Source of the DNA: Conus ventricosus
Lineage: Eukaryota > Mollusca > Gastropoda > Neogastropoda > Conidae
Direction of reading: 5' to 3'
Length of the DNA stretch: 64,000 bases
Assembly: GCA_018398815.1 (NCBI GenBank)
Contig: CM031628.1
Coordinates: forward strand, 5,095,805 to 5,159,804
Shown here: positions 25,055 through 37,089 of the stretch, one piece after another
Layout of the letters: each line of letters begins with the position of its first letter
Numbering within the stretch: position 1 is the stretch's first letter
Notes under the pieces: generated by a model
What the model was told of the DNA's origin: nothing
Database searches by the model: none
Seen by the model: the letters and a program-made list of their open reading frames with translations, nothing else
Program-made: the position numbers and the translations under genes

Positions 25055-25310
25055 CTTGCCTGAAGAAGACTTAACAGGTCGAAATGCGTCGTGTTCTGTC
25101 TTGTGGTTCGCTTGTTCATGTTTGGCAGATACAGTTCTTAATTTTTCTTTCACAAAGATTTACTAGTTGCAAAGTAAGACGACTGCAGGCGAAATCTAAA
25201 CAAATATAATAAATGTTAGTGACATCTTCCCTGAAGGAGACCTAAGAGGTCGAAACAACGTTGTGTTTGTCTTGTGATTTGTTTGTCTACATTTTTTGGC
25301 GGTGTGCTAT
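25055..25310 (+). mobile_element. Two Penelope-like terminal motifs in tandem
   Basis: Two related blocks about 171 bp apart carry CTGAAGA (25060) or CTGAAGG (25231), a GACYT...AGGTC stem, then GAAA, followed by a shared tail (gtcttgtg, ttgtttgtc). A third copy is on the minus strand at 700-800. The arrangement resembles tandem terminal repeats (pLTRs) of Penelope-like elements with hammerhead-type motifs. No GIY-YIG or reverse transcriptase coding is nearby. Confidence 0.45.
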
Positions 25311-25817
25311 CACTAACATTTAAAAGATTTACTCCTCCAAAGCTGTGCGTGACCATAAGAAGTTAAAGATGTCAATCACCATCATCCCATCCGGTCCCAC
25401 GCGTTCGCCTTGCGCCCCTACACCTCTTGGCCACCCTCTCACCCCCGCTCCCGAGCTCTCACCGCTCCCACCTCCCACGCCTGCACTCCCCCTGTCCAGT
25501 TCTCCCTTCAGAGGGTTTAGCCTAATGGGTTTTGTGCTGGCCCTGTGTTCAGTTTTGCGGAGAAGGTGGTGTTCTTCTTCTTCTTCTTCCTAAAATACTG
25601 GTTCACTCAAAAACGAGTAGGTCACCAGCGCGCATGTTAAAAAGTAAAAATAAAATAACATGAAACAGTGTGACTCAGACTGTTGGTCCCTGGAGCAAAT
25701 TTGGCAACAAGGGTCGCACTTGATATTCAAGAAGTTAAAAGCAATGGCCAAATTCAGGCCCAGATAACAGTAAAATATCTGGGGAAGTTAAAATAGAAAA
25801 TCGTCAATATGCAGATC

Positions 25818-26430
25818 TCAAAATTGTCGTATCAATTTGTTTTTTAAATGAGACTGCATTTGTGCAATCTTGATGGCACCCGCAGTGAGTTCCACAGCCC
25901 GTACAGAACTAGGATAAAATGAATGTAAGTGGCTGTCAACGTTTGATGCAGGTATGGTATAACATTGACCGCCACTCCTTGTGCTACTTTTATTCAATAC
26001 TAGTTGTTCCATTGGAATATCAATTAGTTTAGCTCTGCCTTTGAAGAAGATGTTAAGTTTGATAAAAGCTCTTCTCTCTTCTAAGGGTTTCCATTCTAAT
26101 TTTCTCATGTTCTTCCTAGTATTCCCCTTTTCTCTGATGTGGTTCCCTGTTACGAACCGTGCTGCTCTCTTCTGAATCTTTTCGAGGTTATCAATGTCCT
26201 TTAGATGGTATGGATCCCAAACTGAGCAACCATATTCCAGTACTGGTCTAACCAGTGTTTTGTAGCAGTCGTCTTAAACTTTTGGGGGCAGTCATTGATA
26301 TTCCTGTATAAGAAAGCTAAGATGTTATTTGCTTTCTTGCAAGTGGTTGGCCACTTCATACTGATGGTGGGGCTGTGGCTGACCAGGGCTCCGGGGGTCT
26401 TCCCAGGGTGGGCCATCATCTTCCCCAACA
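25818..26430 (-). pseudogene. LINE C-terminal fragment
   Basis: Minus-strand translation gives KKANNILAFLYRNINDCPQK followed, after a frame change, by RKLEWKPLEERRAFIKLNIF and a terminal block with SFYPSSVRAVEL. The W-x-P-L-E-x-R-R block and the upstream 'NILAFLYRNI' block are conserved at the end of jockey/CR1-like LINE reverse transcriptases. Stop codons and one frameshift near 26110-26200 show it is dead. It differs in sequence from the fragments at 17865 and 32750, so it is a separate family member. Confidence 0.75.
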
Positions 26431-26771
26431 AAAAGTAAGACCTTTTTATTCAGTTAGTTGTTTATTTTTGTATTATCGTTCTTGTTCTGTATGTGTACGT
26501 TTAGCATCTGTATACCCACGTGCATGGCCTCTCCCTCTGTCTGTTTCTCTGGTGCACTCTGTATTTTCTCCCCCGTCTCCCTGCCATCACACACCCGTGC
26601 CTTTGCGATTTTTCATGTGTTAAAATCAAAACAGACGGCTGACAAACCTTTGCACGTCAGTTTGAACTGTGTGCTGTTACGAGTTCTGCGTCTTTATGTC
26701 CGTATCAGATTCTGTTTCCTCAGTCTCTGAAGTGTCTTTCTCTGTATGTGTGGGTGCTTGAATACTGGCGC

Positions 26772-26797
26772 GAACACAGACACACACACAGACACAG

Positions 26798-26835
<38 letters not shown>
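26772..26835. repeat. CA microsatellite
   Basis: A run of ca with a few ga interruptions. Confidence 0.95.
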
Positions 26836-26837
<2 letters not shown>

Positions 26838-27133
26838 CACCCCAAGTGTTTGCACACCAAAATCCACTGCTGAAAACCACCAGCATTGAGCACAAACTGT
26901 TCCAGCACGTTTCACATCTCCCAGTTCTAGAGTATCGCGAGAGTAGCGCTTGAGCGGAACAAGAACTCATTCTCGGCCTCATTTTCCCAGCTGGGTGCGA
27001 GCCGCCAGCTGTTTCACTTTTGAGAATATCATTTGCTGACACTCGGTCGCCGTTGCTACGATAGATCCAAACGTTGAATGTGTGTTATCTATCTCGGAAC
27101 TGGTAAAGTTTCTCAGTCATAGTTTCTTGATCA

Positions 27134-27167
27134 GCACACACACACACGCGCGCGCGCGCGCGCGCAC
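27134..27167. repeat. Alternating CA/CG tract (Z-DNA candidate)
   Basis: About 34 bases of strictly alternating purine and pyrimidine, first ca then cg steps. Such tracts readily form left-handed DNA under supercoiling. Confidence 0.9.
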
Positions 27168-27319
27168 CACACACATACACACACACAAGAGTTGAGCCTC
27201 AGAGAGTTCAGAGGTGGTCTAAGGGAGACAACGTTTGCCACATCTGTTTTGTGCTACCAGAATGGTGTCGCTTGCCCTCGTCACTCTCGTGCTTGCCCTC
27301 GTCACTCTCGTTGGGGAAT

Positions 27320-28057
27320 TTAAAAAAAAAAAAAAGAAAAAAAAAAAAGGAAGGGGAGAGGAGCAGATGGGGTGGGGGTGGGGTGGGCTGACTACTAGCT
27401 GGCTGCAGACAAACACTTGGTCGTAGCAACGATTTCCAGTTCAAATATATCATTGATTCTGATCGCAGTTATCGATCGTTATTTATACCACTCACTATTT
27501 TAAGACCAGTTGTACTGTAATCATAAATGTTAACACACACACACACACACACACACACAGATAATATGTCTTACTTTTATTTTACTGTCTTGTCTGTTGA
27601 ATAATGAAGTCATTGACAGTGAGAAAGTCACGTTATCGTAGTCAAGTCATAGTGGGCCTACACCAAAATGTCATGTGATCTCGAAGGTTACGTCTGATTG
27701 GGCCTAAGCCAAAATTTCGGGAAGTTCCGATGTGTATTTTGATCCGAACCAATATTGACATAAGTCACATATATATCTGTAATTCGCAAACTGGCTGCAT
27801 TAAACAAACATTTTTCAAAATGTTATTAAACAACAAAAAAAAATGTGTATTTGTTTTTGTAATTTCTTAATTTTAATAATTGACAAAATATGCAACAAAA
27901 ATTTGAATGAATAAATGTTATAAATGTAATTTACAGCTACCATTGTTTTAATATAAATGATTTTAGTCGGTCAACAAGATTTTTCAATGGGGAATGTCAC
28001 ATAACGCAAATACAATCTATTGAGCGCTCCTGTACCAGGATACCGATAAAAGTATTT
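27320..28057. other. A-rich run, CA repeat, no gene
   Basis: An A-rich run at 27322-27349, a (CA)n tract at 27534-27560, then AT-rich unique DNA to 28057 without coding motifs. Confidence 0.6.
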
Positions 28058-28470
28058 GTGGTATATGACACTATAGACACGAGCATGCCGCCATACGAGG
28101 GTAGAACGCATCATGACAATGTAATCAAGTTAACTACAGACGATGGCCTCGACTTTAATTGGGATATACCTCCCGAGGACATTGGGGGAGGTGTAAGCGA
28201 TACCGATTCAGATCATAACGACGAAGAGGACATTGGAGGAGGTGTAAGCGATACCGATTCAGATCATAACGACGAAGAGGACATTGGAGGAGGTGTAAGC
28301 ATACCGATGCAGATCATAACGACGAAGAGGAGATTGGAGGTGTAAGCGATACCAATTCAGATCATAACGACGAAGAAGTGGAGGATAGTTTCGATGAAAA
28401 TTCTAATGTGGGGATCATTCAATTCAAGAAACCATTAGACCAATACCACCAGCTAATAACAGTATTGACT
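28058..28470 (+). pseudogene. Acidic repeat coding fragment, unrecognised
   Basis: A frame beginning MPPYEGRTHHDNVIKLTTDD leads into tandem 51-bp units (from 28175, about 4 copies) that encode the 17-residue repeat EDIGGGVSDTDSDHNDE. A one-base loss in the third unit shifts the frame; the original frame resumes at about 28378 with EDSFDENSNVGIIQFKKPLD. The composition is strongly acidic, like N-termini of some transposases, but no diagnostic domain is present. It runs into an RTE-like LINE tail at 28545. I do not recognise the protein; whether it is a host exon or transposon part is open. Confidence 0.45.
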
Positions 28471-28544
28471 TGCGTTACCTCCTATGGTTTTATATTTTGT
28501 ATGGTTAATACGCTATCCTCAACGCAGATCCAAAAAGCAACGGA

Positions 28545-28830
28545 CTCTTTTGCTTGGATTGTTCATCAACAACAACGAGCTCTGGACAAACCAGCTTGCC
28601 CACAGAACAGGAAATCAAGAAACGACGTTGGGGCTGGACTTGGACATGCGCTGCGGAAGCCTGCAAGCAACATCACTTTTGACAAGCCTTACCATGGAAC
28701 TCCCAAGGAAAACAGGTTGGTCAAGGAACATTGGCGTGGGAACCTGGATGCAGACATCTGGAACATAGAGGGATGACTTGGAACCAGCTGGAAATGTCTG
28801 CGTCATCTCGACGGGCCAACAGAACATCAT
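28545..28830 (+). pseudogene. RTE-type LINE C-terminal fragment
   Basis: Split over frames, the translation retains the order of the RTE tail: a RWGW word, a remnant of the R-K-P-A-S block, then TLAWEPGCRHLEHRGMTWNQ and a C-terminal LEMSA-like end. It is related to the minus-strand fragment at 455-760. Several indels; catalytic regions are absent. Confidence 0.5.
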
Positions 28831-28970
28831 CATCATTGCACATTAGCCCTTCTGGGGTACAGGCCGCCTACCTAGGGGCTCGGAAGAAGTTAATAAATTT
28901 GCATAAAAAGAGCGTTTGCTTGTTCGTTCTTCATTTTTTGGCTGTGTGTGTGTGTGTCGTGCGTGTATAC

Positions 28971-29148
28971 GCCTCAGCCCTGATGTGGCCCTTTGCGGTC
29001 GGCTGGGCTATAAGCAACATTATCACGCCTCGCCCTGATGTGGCCCTTTGCGGGTCGGCTGGGCTATAAGCAACATATCTTATCTTATCGAGTATAAGAT
29101 AAGATAATGTTGCTTATAGCCCAGCCGACCGCAGGGATCAGGGCTGAT
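28971..29148. repeat. Tandem plus inverted short repeat, hairpin
   Basis: Two direct units (28974-29022 and 29032-29076) carry ctgatgtggccctttgcgg and ggctgggctataagcaacat. An inverted third unit (29104-29144) pairs with the second across a gataagat spacer. Other copies are near 6228-6290 and 51010-51050. Confidence 0.85.
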
Positions 29149-30630
29149 CTTATTGAGTATACCTGTGTGCGTGTGCGTGCGTGTGTGTGTGAGTGTAAAA
29201 TGTGTGAGACTGCACTGTTTTGATCAGATCTTCATTGTCTCAACACACGTCGTTTTGGGGGAAACATCAAATCACCACAATGCTTGCATATCAGACATAT
29301 CCCCCTCCACCCCCCCCCCCCCCCCCCTCGATGTAACAACTGTCTAGAGTGAGTGTGTATGTTACGTGACTCATGCTGTCGGTCGCAATATCGCATGGAA
29401 GCTTTCATGCCGAACATTTAAGTAGTGGGACGCCAGTTATTTTCTTTGTCATTCCCTGCTGGTCGGTGGAGAGATCGGCAGAAGGCACCCAGGTGGCAGA
29501 TGGGTGTAGGGCGACACTGATTTCCTTCCTCGCACAACGAGTGACGACGGGGGACGGCTCTGAGGCGGCGTGACACTTGGCGAACTACCAGTGGCCTGCA
29601 CGTCTAGGGCTCTCCCCTGGCTTGGGGGGGGGGGGGGGGGGGGGGGGGAGGAACGTCCCTCATGAGCGCAGAGTGGGCATGAACCTACGTGCAGCGGCTC
29701 GGCGACTTGTGCCTCGTACGTCTCCCGAGTCGGCCTCACGGACAGTCGCCACTCAGCAAGAAGCCCTGATGACGGCCTTGGAGGAACCACCACCACCACC
29801 ACGACATCTACAACATCAACATCAACTGCAGCCGAACCACCTTCAGACGACCGCTTGGTGGTCATAACGACTACTTACCTCATCTAGGCTCCTGCCTGAT
29901 GGCGCCATCCTTCCCGGGACCCTCCACCCGACGCTAACCCAGACTTCTTGACCCAACCTGCCAGTCTACAATGTCTGTGCCAAGACAAACGTATCAATGT
30001 CACAGCCTTGGCCGAGGCGAAATCTTGTCCCTAAAAGCGTTTTGCTATGAGGACGTTAAACTCATCCTTCTCCCCTTATGTCTTTCTGATGTAATCCCAC
30101 ACTAATCCCGTCATCATTTCAGTTCGTATCTGAAGCCGTGTGTGGACAACGAAGGGATTGAATTAGTGCAATGTCGTACGCACATGAAGTGTGTTTACAG
30201 CATGTAGCCTGAATCTCAGTCACAGCAGCCAAAAAGACATTTAGTAAACACTGAGTGCGCGCAAGTGTGTTCCTTGTCTGCAATTTTGGTACCAGTAGAA
30301 CCCTTGCTCTGTGTGGAGTATGGCTGTAGTCTTATCAGTTAACAGCAAGTGGTTGGCGACTGTATTTACTGATCAACTAAAACAAATGGTCACAACTACC
30401 AGGTCTAAACACGCTTGTCTTTTAACGAGAGAGAGAGAGTATGCGCCTTTGGCTTGGCTTTGCTTGATTTAAGTGAGCTCTTTTCAAAAACATTTTTCGA
30501 CGGATCTTAAAATTGCCACAGGTTTGACACTGTCGGTGATATAAGACATCGTACAATAGTCGTATGACCATCCTCCCATCCAATCCGTTCCTCGCATCGC
30601 CAGTGCCTCACGTGCGTCAACGCGTGCGTG
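29149..30630. other. No gene; homopolymers
   Basis: C run at 29310-29328 and G run at 29623-29648. CAC/CAT-rich DNA near 29788-29825 gives spurious His/Pro frames. I see no supported gene. Confidence 0.6.
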
Positions 30631-30633
30631 CAT

Positions 30634-31041
30634 GAGTGTGTGTGTGTGTGTGTGTGTGTGATCGATTGATAATCTTTGTACCACAAAGGGTGACTGATAA
30701 GCATGAAGATGCCTTTTTTTTTTCCTTATCAGGCTCTTGTCCCTTCAGGGACCAAGGATACACGTGAATACTATCACAAAACAGTGGTGATTCATGCTGG
30801 CGGAAAGGAAAACAATACATTCACATAAAAAGTGTCTGTCGCGCGCGTGCACACCACACACACACACACACACACACGCACCCACACATGGTACATAATA
30901 TTCCTTGGTCAAAATGGGCATACAAGAAACATCAGTCACAGGAATGGTCATCAACATAGCCCGCGGACAAATGTACAGTGACGTAGAGGCAGTCACGTTT
31001 AAGAAGATTAGCACATTCTTGTTCATGTGTGTGGGTGTGGG

Positions 31042-31083
<42 letters not shown>
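30634..31083. repeat. TG, CA and AG microsatellites
   Basis: (TG)n at 30636-30660, (CA)n at 30852-30877 and (AG)n at 31047-31082, separated by unique DNA. Confidence 0.9.
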
Positions 31084-31087
<4 letters not shown>

Positions 31088-31950
31088 CTCATATTAAATT
31101 TAGCAACTATAGAACAACCTATCATCATCACGAACAGCTGATGCTTTTGAAAACTGTAACAGCACCAGACGGCAGACCAAACCAAAGTATGAGAAGTAGG
31201 AGTGACGGTTGTGACGTTGGGGAAGTGTCACCGCCAAACGGTGTGTCGATAGACAGGTCGACCCTCGCCGGTGAGTCAGTCGACTCGCTGAAAAGGGGAG
31301 AAGGGTTGCGAAACAGCGCGATCTTCGTTTTGTTCTAACTGGTGAACAAAATATGAAGAATGTCCCCTCACTTGCATCATCTAACCAAAAACCCTAGCTG
31401 ACATTCACCCTTGAATTGGTACAAAAGATGAAGTGGACTCGAAACAAAAGAAAGTAAATTCCCCTGTCTGAAAGAAATGGTCGAGCCCGAAGCGAGTGTG
31501 TTGGGACATGTCATTTAGGCACACGCCTTTCGCTTTACGGATTGGCTTTGGTTTTCGGTTGTCATTCTTATTTTCAGTTCCGAACACACATTGTTTCCAG
31601 TTTCGAATATTGGCATTAGCTGATAAGTTGTCACAACAACAAAGAAACAAAACAAAACAAAGAAACTGACAGAGCTATTGAAAAAAAAAAAAAAGAGAGA
31701 AGAAAATCGAACATACATACACACACGATCACATGAAGGCTTCCCCACTATTCTCAGCTGGTCATGATAAGCAGTGGTGACAAGTAGGCAGGCTCACGTG
31801 TGTGAGTTTTGTTTCAACCAAGTCCGATTCGTTAAGGTCTGGTCTTCTTATTGTTTTCAGCACAGTGGAGGAAATGATTGATGGAATGTGGTGTTGCCCT
31901 TCAGGATGGAATGCCATGTGCAAGAAAAAACAACAACAAAACCCAGTACT

Positions 31951-31999
<49 letters not shown>

Positions 32000-32069
32000 G
32001 AGAGAGAGAGAAAATTCATTATTACTCAGGAATGTAGGTTTTAGGTGCACGCAGTCTTCTAATCTGTCC

Positions 32070-32122
<53 letters not shown>

Positions 32123-32389
32123 ACTGAGGGGTTAGTGTCTCGGGCATATGATGATTAATTTGCATCTCCGACTAGACCAATCCGGTCGTAATTAGAAACA
32201 GAAATGATCGTGGTTGTCTGTATTGTAATACAGGATATTAGGCATCCAGATTCACGTCTAGAAACAGCACCGACAGTTCAGAACTGTAAAAGGGCAACAG
32301 AGACCAACGCACGATTGATATACTTCCTTGTCAGCGAAGTCAAGTCTAAACATAGTACGCCCTATGGAGACTTTGGCCTTAGGACGTAC
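31084..32389. repeat. No gene; AG microsatellites
   Basis: (AG)n tracts at 31953-32009 and 32073-32119 and an A run near 31680-31695. No supported coding sequence. Confidence 0.65.
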
Positions 32390-32745
32390 TATCTTTGGTC
32401 CAAAATCGGAAATGAAATGAGGTAGGGAACAGTAAACGATAAACAGTAAACAAGTGGGGTATTTTTTGCTCCCATAAGAAAACCTAACACAGAGTAACTT
32501 TTATTCAAGACTGGCATAGCCTTTTAAACTTGAATAAAGTCAGACAAATACATAGACGAACAATCTAATAGTGGGGGAAACAACAAGCGCTTACTATTTC
32601 CCCCACTATTAGATTCGTCTATGTATTTGTCTGACTTTATTCAAGTTTAAAAGGCTGTGCCAGTCTTGAATAAAAGTTACTCTGTGTTAGGTTTTCTTCT
32701 GGGAGCAAAAAATACCCCACTTGTTTACTGTTTATCTTTGGTCCA
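32390..32745. mobile_element. Foldback insertion with 13-bp flanking repeats
   Basis: The 13-bp word tatctttggtcca occurs at 32390-32402 and 32733-32745, as expected of a target-site duplication. Between them, 32441-32580 and 32597-32732 are inverted copies about 136-140 bp long, nearly identical, around a 16-bp loop. The leftward 38 bp (32403-32440) is unpaired. A single-orientation relative is at 811-1002. The 13-bp duplication suggests target-primed retrotransposition. Confidence 0.75.
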
Positions 32746-32749
32746 GTCA

Positions 32750-34098
32750 GAGACGTGAAAGAAACAACAACAAAAAGAAAAAAACATCCGGCAAAAAGTC
32801 ATAGAAAAGAAAGTTTGCAAATCTGGGCCCTGCAGAAACCTTGACAGACATTCAAACATCATCCAAGAAGGCTCAAATGCCGCAAAACACCATGGTTAAA
32901 CTCTGAACGGAGACAAATTAAAAAGCAGTGGGAGCAGACCATTAGCGTCTTGTGAGACGCAGCTACTGGGCTTTGTCGATGAGGTCTCCAAAGCGCTTGA
33001 AGACGGACTGCAGGAGGACTTACTGGTCCTAGACTTCAGTAAAGCCTTTGACAAGGTGAGTCATAGCCTCCTTGTCCACAAACTTCGTCACCTTGGCATC
33101 TGCGGTCAGGTCAACGCATGGATTGAGGAATTCCTACGTGACTGGAAACAGTCCGTCGTCGTCAACGGGTCAGAATCAGAGTCTGTTCCAGTAGAGTCAG
33201 GGATACCACAGGGCTCGGTCCCCGGCCCGACCCTATTCCTACTGTTCATCAATGACCTGCCGACCGGTCTGACCTCTACAGCTAGGCTCTTTGCGGATGA
33301 CACAGCTTGTCACATGAATGTTTGCTCAGCGCAAGACCAGGAAAACTTACAGGAAGACCTCGACAAACTCGCCACTTGGGAGAAAAAGTGGAAAATGTGC
33401 TTCCACCCCCAGAAGTGCACTACGGTTCACATGACCAGGTGGCTGACCACCCTCCACCACGACTACCAGCTCCGTGGCCATACGCTTCAAGAGGAATCCC
33501 AGGCAAAATACCTGGGCGTTTCCATCACGCATGACCTGGACCGGAAGCCCCACATAATCAACATAACCAATAAGGCAAACAAAGCACTGGGCTTCATCAG
33601 AAGAAACATCAGACTAAACAGCATGTCCATTAAGCAGGCTGCATACAAGGTACTGGTGCGACCCATATTGGAATATACTGGAACAGTATGGGACCCCTTC
33701 ACTGATGAAAACATCAAAGCAGTGGAAAAGATTTAGCGACGGGCGGCAAGATGGGTCTCGCACCGATTCGGCAAACATCCAGCGTTGAAGAGATGCTCAG
33801 CGATCTAGAATGGCCAACGCTGCAGACTCGCAGGAAAAGAGCGAGACTCACCATGTTTTACAAAATCTACCATGGCATGGCCTGCGTCAACTCCCAGTAC
33901 CTTCCCCACGTCAGCGCCAGAAGACGTTCTTCAAGGCGCGCCCACCACCTCCACTATGACGTCCCACAGAGCCGCCCTGAATACCGTCATAAATCCTTTT
34001 TCCCAAGGACCATTCCGGAGTGGAACAGCCTTCCTGCAGAGACTGTGTCGGCGCCATCCCTGGCTGCCTTCCAGGCCAGGATGGCACGCCTTCAGTAA
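32750..34098 (+). pseudogene. Jockey/CR1-like LINE reverse transcriptase
   Basis: The main open frame runs from about 32985 to 33736. It contains LVLDFSKAFDKVSHSLLVHK, the GIPQGSVPGP block, and the catalytic LFADDTA motif near 33287-33307, followed by LATWEKKWKMCFHPQKC and YLGVSITHDL, all in the normal order of non-LTR reverse transcriptases. A stop at 33734-33736 replaces the first Gln of the QRRAARW block. A frame change follows, and the C-terminal part (SDLEWPTLQTRRKRARLTMF...) is open to 34098. Upstream, 32750-32945 keeps a linker trace (PWLNSERRQIKKQW), with a deletion before the palm. A C-rich tail follows at 34100-34150. This is the best preserved jockey-type copy in the window and is dead by stop and frameshift. 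Confidence 0.88.
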
Positions 34099-35890
34099 CC
34101 CCTCCCCAAGAAACCCCCCCCTCCGCCCCCTCCACCCCCCCCCCCCCAATCACTGGCTCACTAACCCCTCCCCCAAAGAGAGGAAAGAAATACCACAAGA
34201 GACCTAACTACCAACCCGACCCACCCAACCCAACCCGACCTAACGCTAACGTAATCGTGATTTGCAATACCCTGACCTTTCGTACCCCCAAAACCCTTCA
34301 CTGCCCTCCCCCCCGCCCCCCCCCTGTCCCGCTGGTAACGGATTTGGCAATCTTTGAAAACTTTATGTGGACTCGGCGGAACGGAAGTTTTCTCCAAAGT
34401 GCGTGAATCGTCTGACTGTAGATGTTGGCTGCCAAAATACAAGAAGAAGAAGCGTCCAATGCTCATGTCCATCAAATCTGCGAGCCAAATCAAGATAACA
34501 CTTTAAAAATAAGTAAACATCATTCTGCTCCAAGCTGATGCCAATCATTAACATCTTCATTCAGCGGTGGCTGGAAATATTTTCAGGCGCCATTACTATT
34601 TATAGTATTAATCAATATGTCAAGATGGGTCATGCTAGCCCTTGTGATTGGTGAGAGAATGCAAATGCACAGGTTTACTACGGACACACACACATAGTTA
34701 TGTCCCTTTTTAAATCGACCACTTCCGGCCAGAGTAAAAATAAAAAACCTGCTGGAAATCAACTTTACAGTGCAAGACTGTGTTTCAGCGCATTTTCAAA
34801 GGTAACGACCAGTTTCCTGATGAGATAAGAAAATGGTAAGCGTCATTTTTATGTAAGTAGTGGGTGGAAGTGTTCTGTGTTTAAATGTGTATAATGTAAT
34901 GTTTAGGTTTCACTTTTGAGTTTATCTGCAGCCTAATCGAACCCAACTCTGCCCCTGTCCATTTATCTTTGAAGTTAGAACTCGTCTAATGTTATAGGGT
35001 ACGAACCGAACCCAGGGCATCACCAGTTTACTTAGGCCTGTATAAATGTGAACTTGTAAACGAAATCAAGTAACTGGAACAGCCTTTTTCTGTCTTGTAC
35101 TCCCGCGAGACTACAGTTCCCTCCAAATACAGTGAGCACAGTCCCGGCTAACCTGTCTGCAGTTAGTTTGTAACTTTTGGATGAATCTGCAGTTTAAAAA
35201 AAAAAAATAAATAAATGAAATAAAATTAAATTCTGCAAAGACAAGACAGAAAGAGAACTTTCCTAGCTAGTTTCCTTACCCCCAGAAAATTGAAGGCTGC
35301 ATCCAAATCAGTGACATAGACCTGTGTACTTTTCCATCAAAATTTAGCAGTGTTTCTGATCCAGTTGTTACTGTACCATATTTCTTTTACTTTAAATAAC
35401 AATTTATTTGTTTGGAGTTATGTGGACGGACAACAATTAAAAAATCTGTTAAATTGCAAGATAACATGAAATGGTAATTGTCAGTTGTCCTTTCTGTTTT
35501 GGGAACACAAATATATAAACTACCATTTATAAGTAATGTGTGTATAACTTTATACTGAAAGACGATTAAAGCTGTCTGGCTAATGCAGTAGGAATTTGCA
35601 TTGATACACATGCACTCTCATGTATGTATATGTGCATGCCCATCTTTTCTGACATGCATTAATTACCAATAGTAGATACTATGGGTGGCCAGAAATGGTT
35701 TGTACTGGTCAGTAAGCGGTTTATCAACAGGAGTTACAATCTAGCTTACTCAACAAAACCAAAGACAAATTTACAATGGTGACTTTAGGCAATTAGCAAT
35801 TCAAGAGGCTTCTTCAGACCGATAATGCAACGTGGTAGTTTGCTTTAGAGTTAAAGAAAGTAAACGTACAGTAAAATGCAAATTCTGAAA

Positions 35891-35921
<31 letters not shown>

Positions 35922-36299
35922 CGTTTACCCGACTGATCTAGGATTTAATAGAATGAAAAGTGAGTTTTATGGTAATTTACAGGGTTTTGAAAGTTATTTT
36001 TCACCATTTGCTCAGCTGCAGTAACGGTCTTCCAGTTCCATCAATACCTAATCTATCTGTGAGAGAAAAAAAAAAGTTTGCTGATGCTACCAACTGGCAG
36101 ACCTGATGCAGAGGTGCTGATGTTGTTGGCAATGGCATCCAGTTTTCTAGGGCAATGCTTTGCGGTCATGTATGGTTCTTATGAGGAATCCTGCTTACCT
36201 GTACTGTGTCCTGTAGAAAATACTGGAAGGGGTTCTGTGTAGGAGCATCATTTTCACAGTGTTGGGGGTGGGGGAGAAGGGAATGAGAGTGTCTCAGGG
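34099..36299. other. No gene; C/G runs
   Basis: C runs near 34135-34147 and 34309-34325, AT-rich unique DNA, and a G run of about 31 at 35890-35921. The frames are short and without motifs. Confidence 0.6.
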
Positions 36300-36990
36300 T
36301 GTTAATCTAAGCTCTTCATGCAGAAGTTTTGTTGTCAGCCTTGCTATGATTGTGGTAGAGAGGGCCATCTGAGTTGTTGAATCGTTCCTTTTTAAAAAGA
36401 AGTTTTATGAACTGTTTACAGAGTTGTTGAATCATTGTGGATATTCCTGATGAATGCAGATAAGGTCTCAGTACAACTCTAGTGGCATGTCTCTGGACTG
36501 GTTCCAATCAATCAGTGTCTTTGGTTGATTTGAGAGTGCTACACTGAAGATGATCAGGACACATTTAAATGACTGGTACACCAAGTTCCTGATGATCTGG
36601 GAGCTGATTTGCAAGTTTCTCTTTCCAAAGCCAAGGGTTTTGTTAGCTCAGGAGCTGAGATCTTCTCATGCGTTTTCCAGCATAAGCCTTTGCTTAATTG
36701 TTACTCCAAGGTAGTGTAGGGCATCCTCTGTTTGCAGTATTTGGCCATGCAGTTTTTAAGCATACTTTTGTGGTTTCCTAGTGTTTGACTCTCACAAATT
36801 ATTGTACTTTAAAGGATTGAATGCCATGTCCCAGCTCTTTTCCGACTTGGTGAGTCTGTGAGGGTCTTCTTGTAGGTGAACATGGTCCTGGGACACTGAC
36901 ACTCTTCATCTTCATCCGTATAGTGTCATCAATCAACAGGATGATTATTCTGACACTTGTAACGGAGGGGTAAGCGCAGGGGGGAGGGAA
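36300..36990 (-). pseudogene. LINE reverse-transcriptase middle part
   Basis: Minus-strand reading gives, in order, a thumb-like block near 36830-36870 (SWDMAFNP), a YLGVTIKQRL-like block near 36700-36720, a block near 36600 (NKTLGFGKRN) and MEPVQRHATRVVLRPY near 36470-36507. Together these are the downstream half of a jockey/CR1-type reverse transcriptase, with stops and indels. The A/T-rich DNA at 36988-37010 separates it from the next fragment. Confidence 0.65.
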
Positions 36991-37089
36991 AAAAAAACAA
37001 AACAAACCCACACGACAACAGCTTGTGACTACTGGTGGAGTTTACGAGCTCCCGACGTGAGCACACCAAGAGACATGGCTCCAACCACA

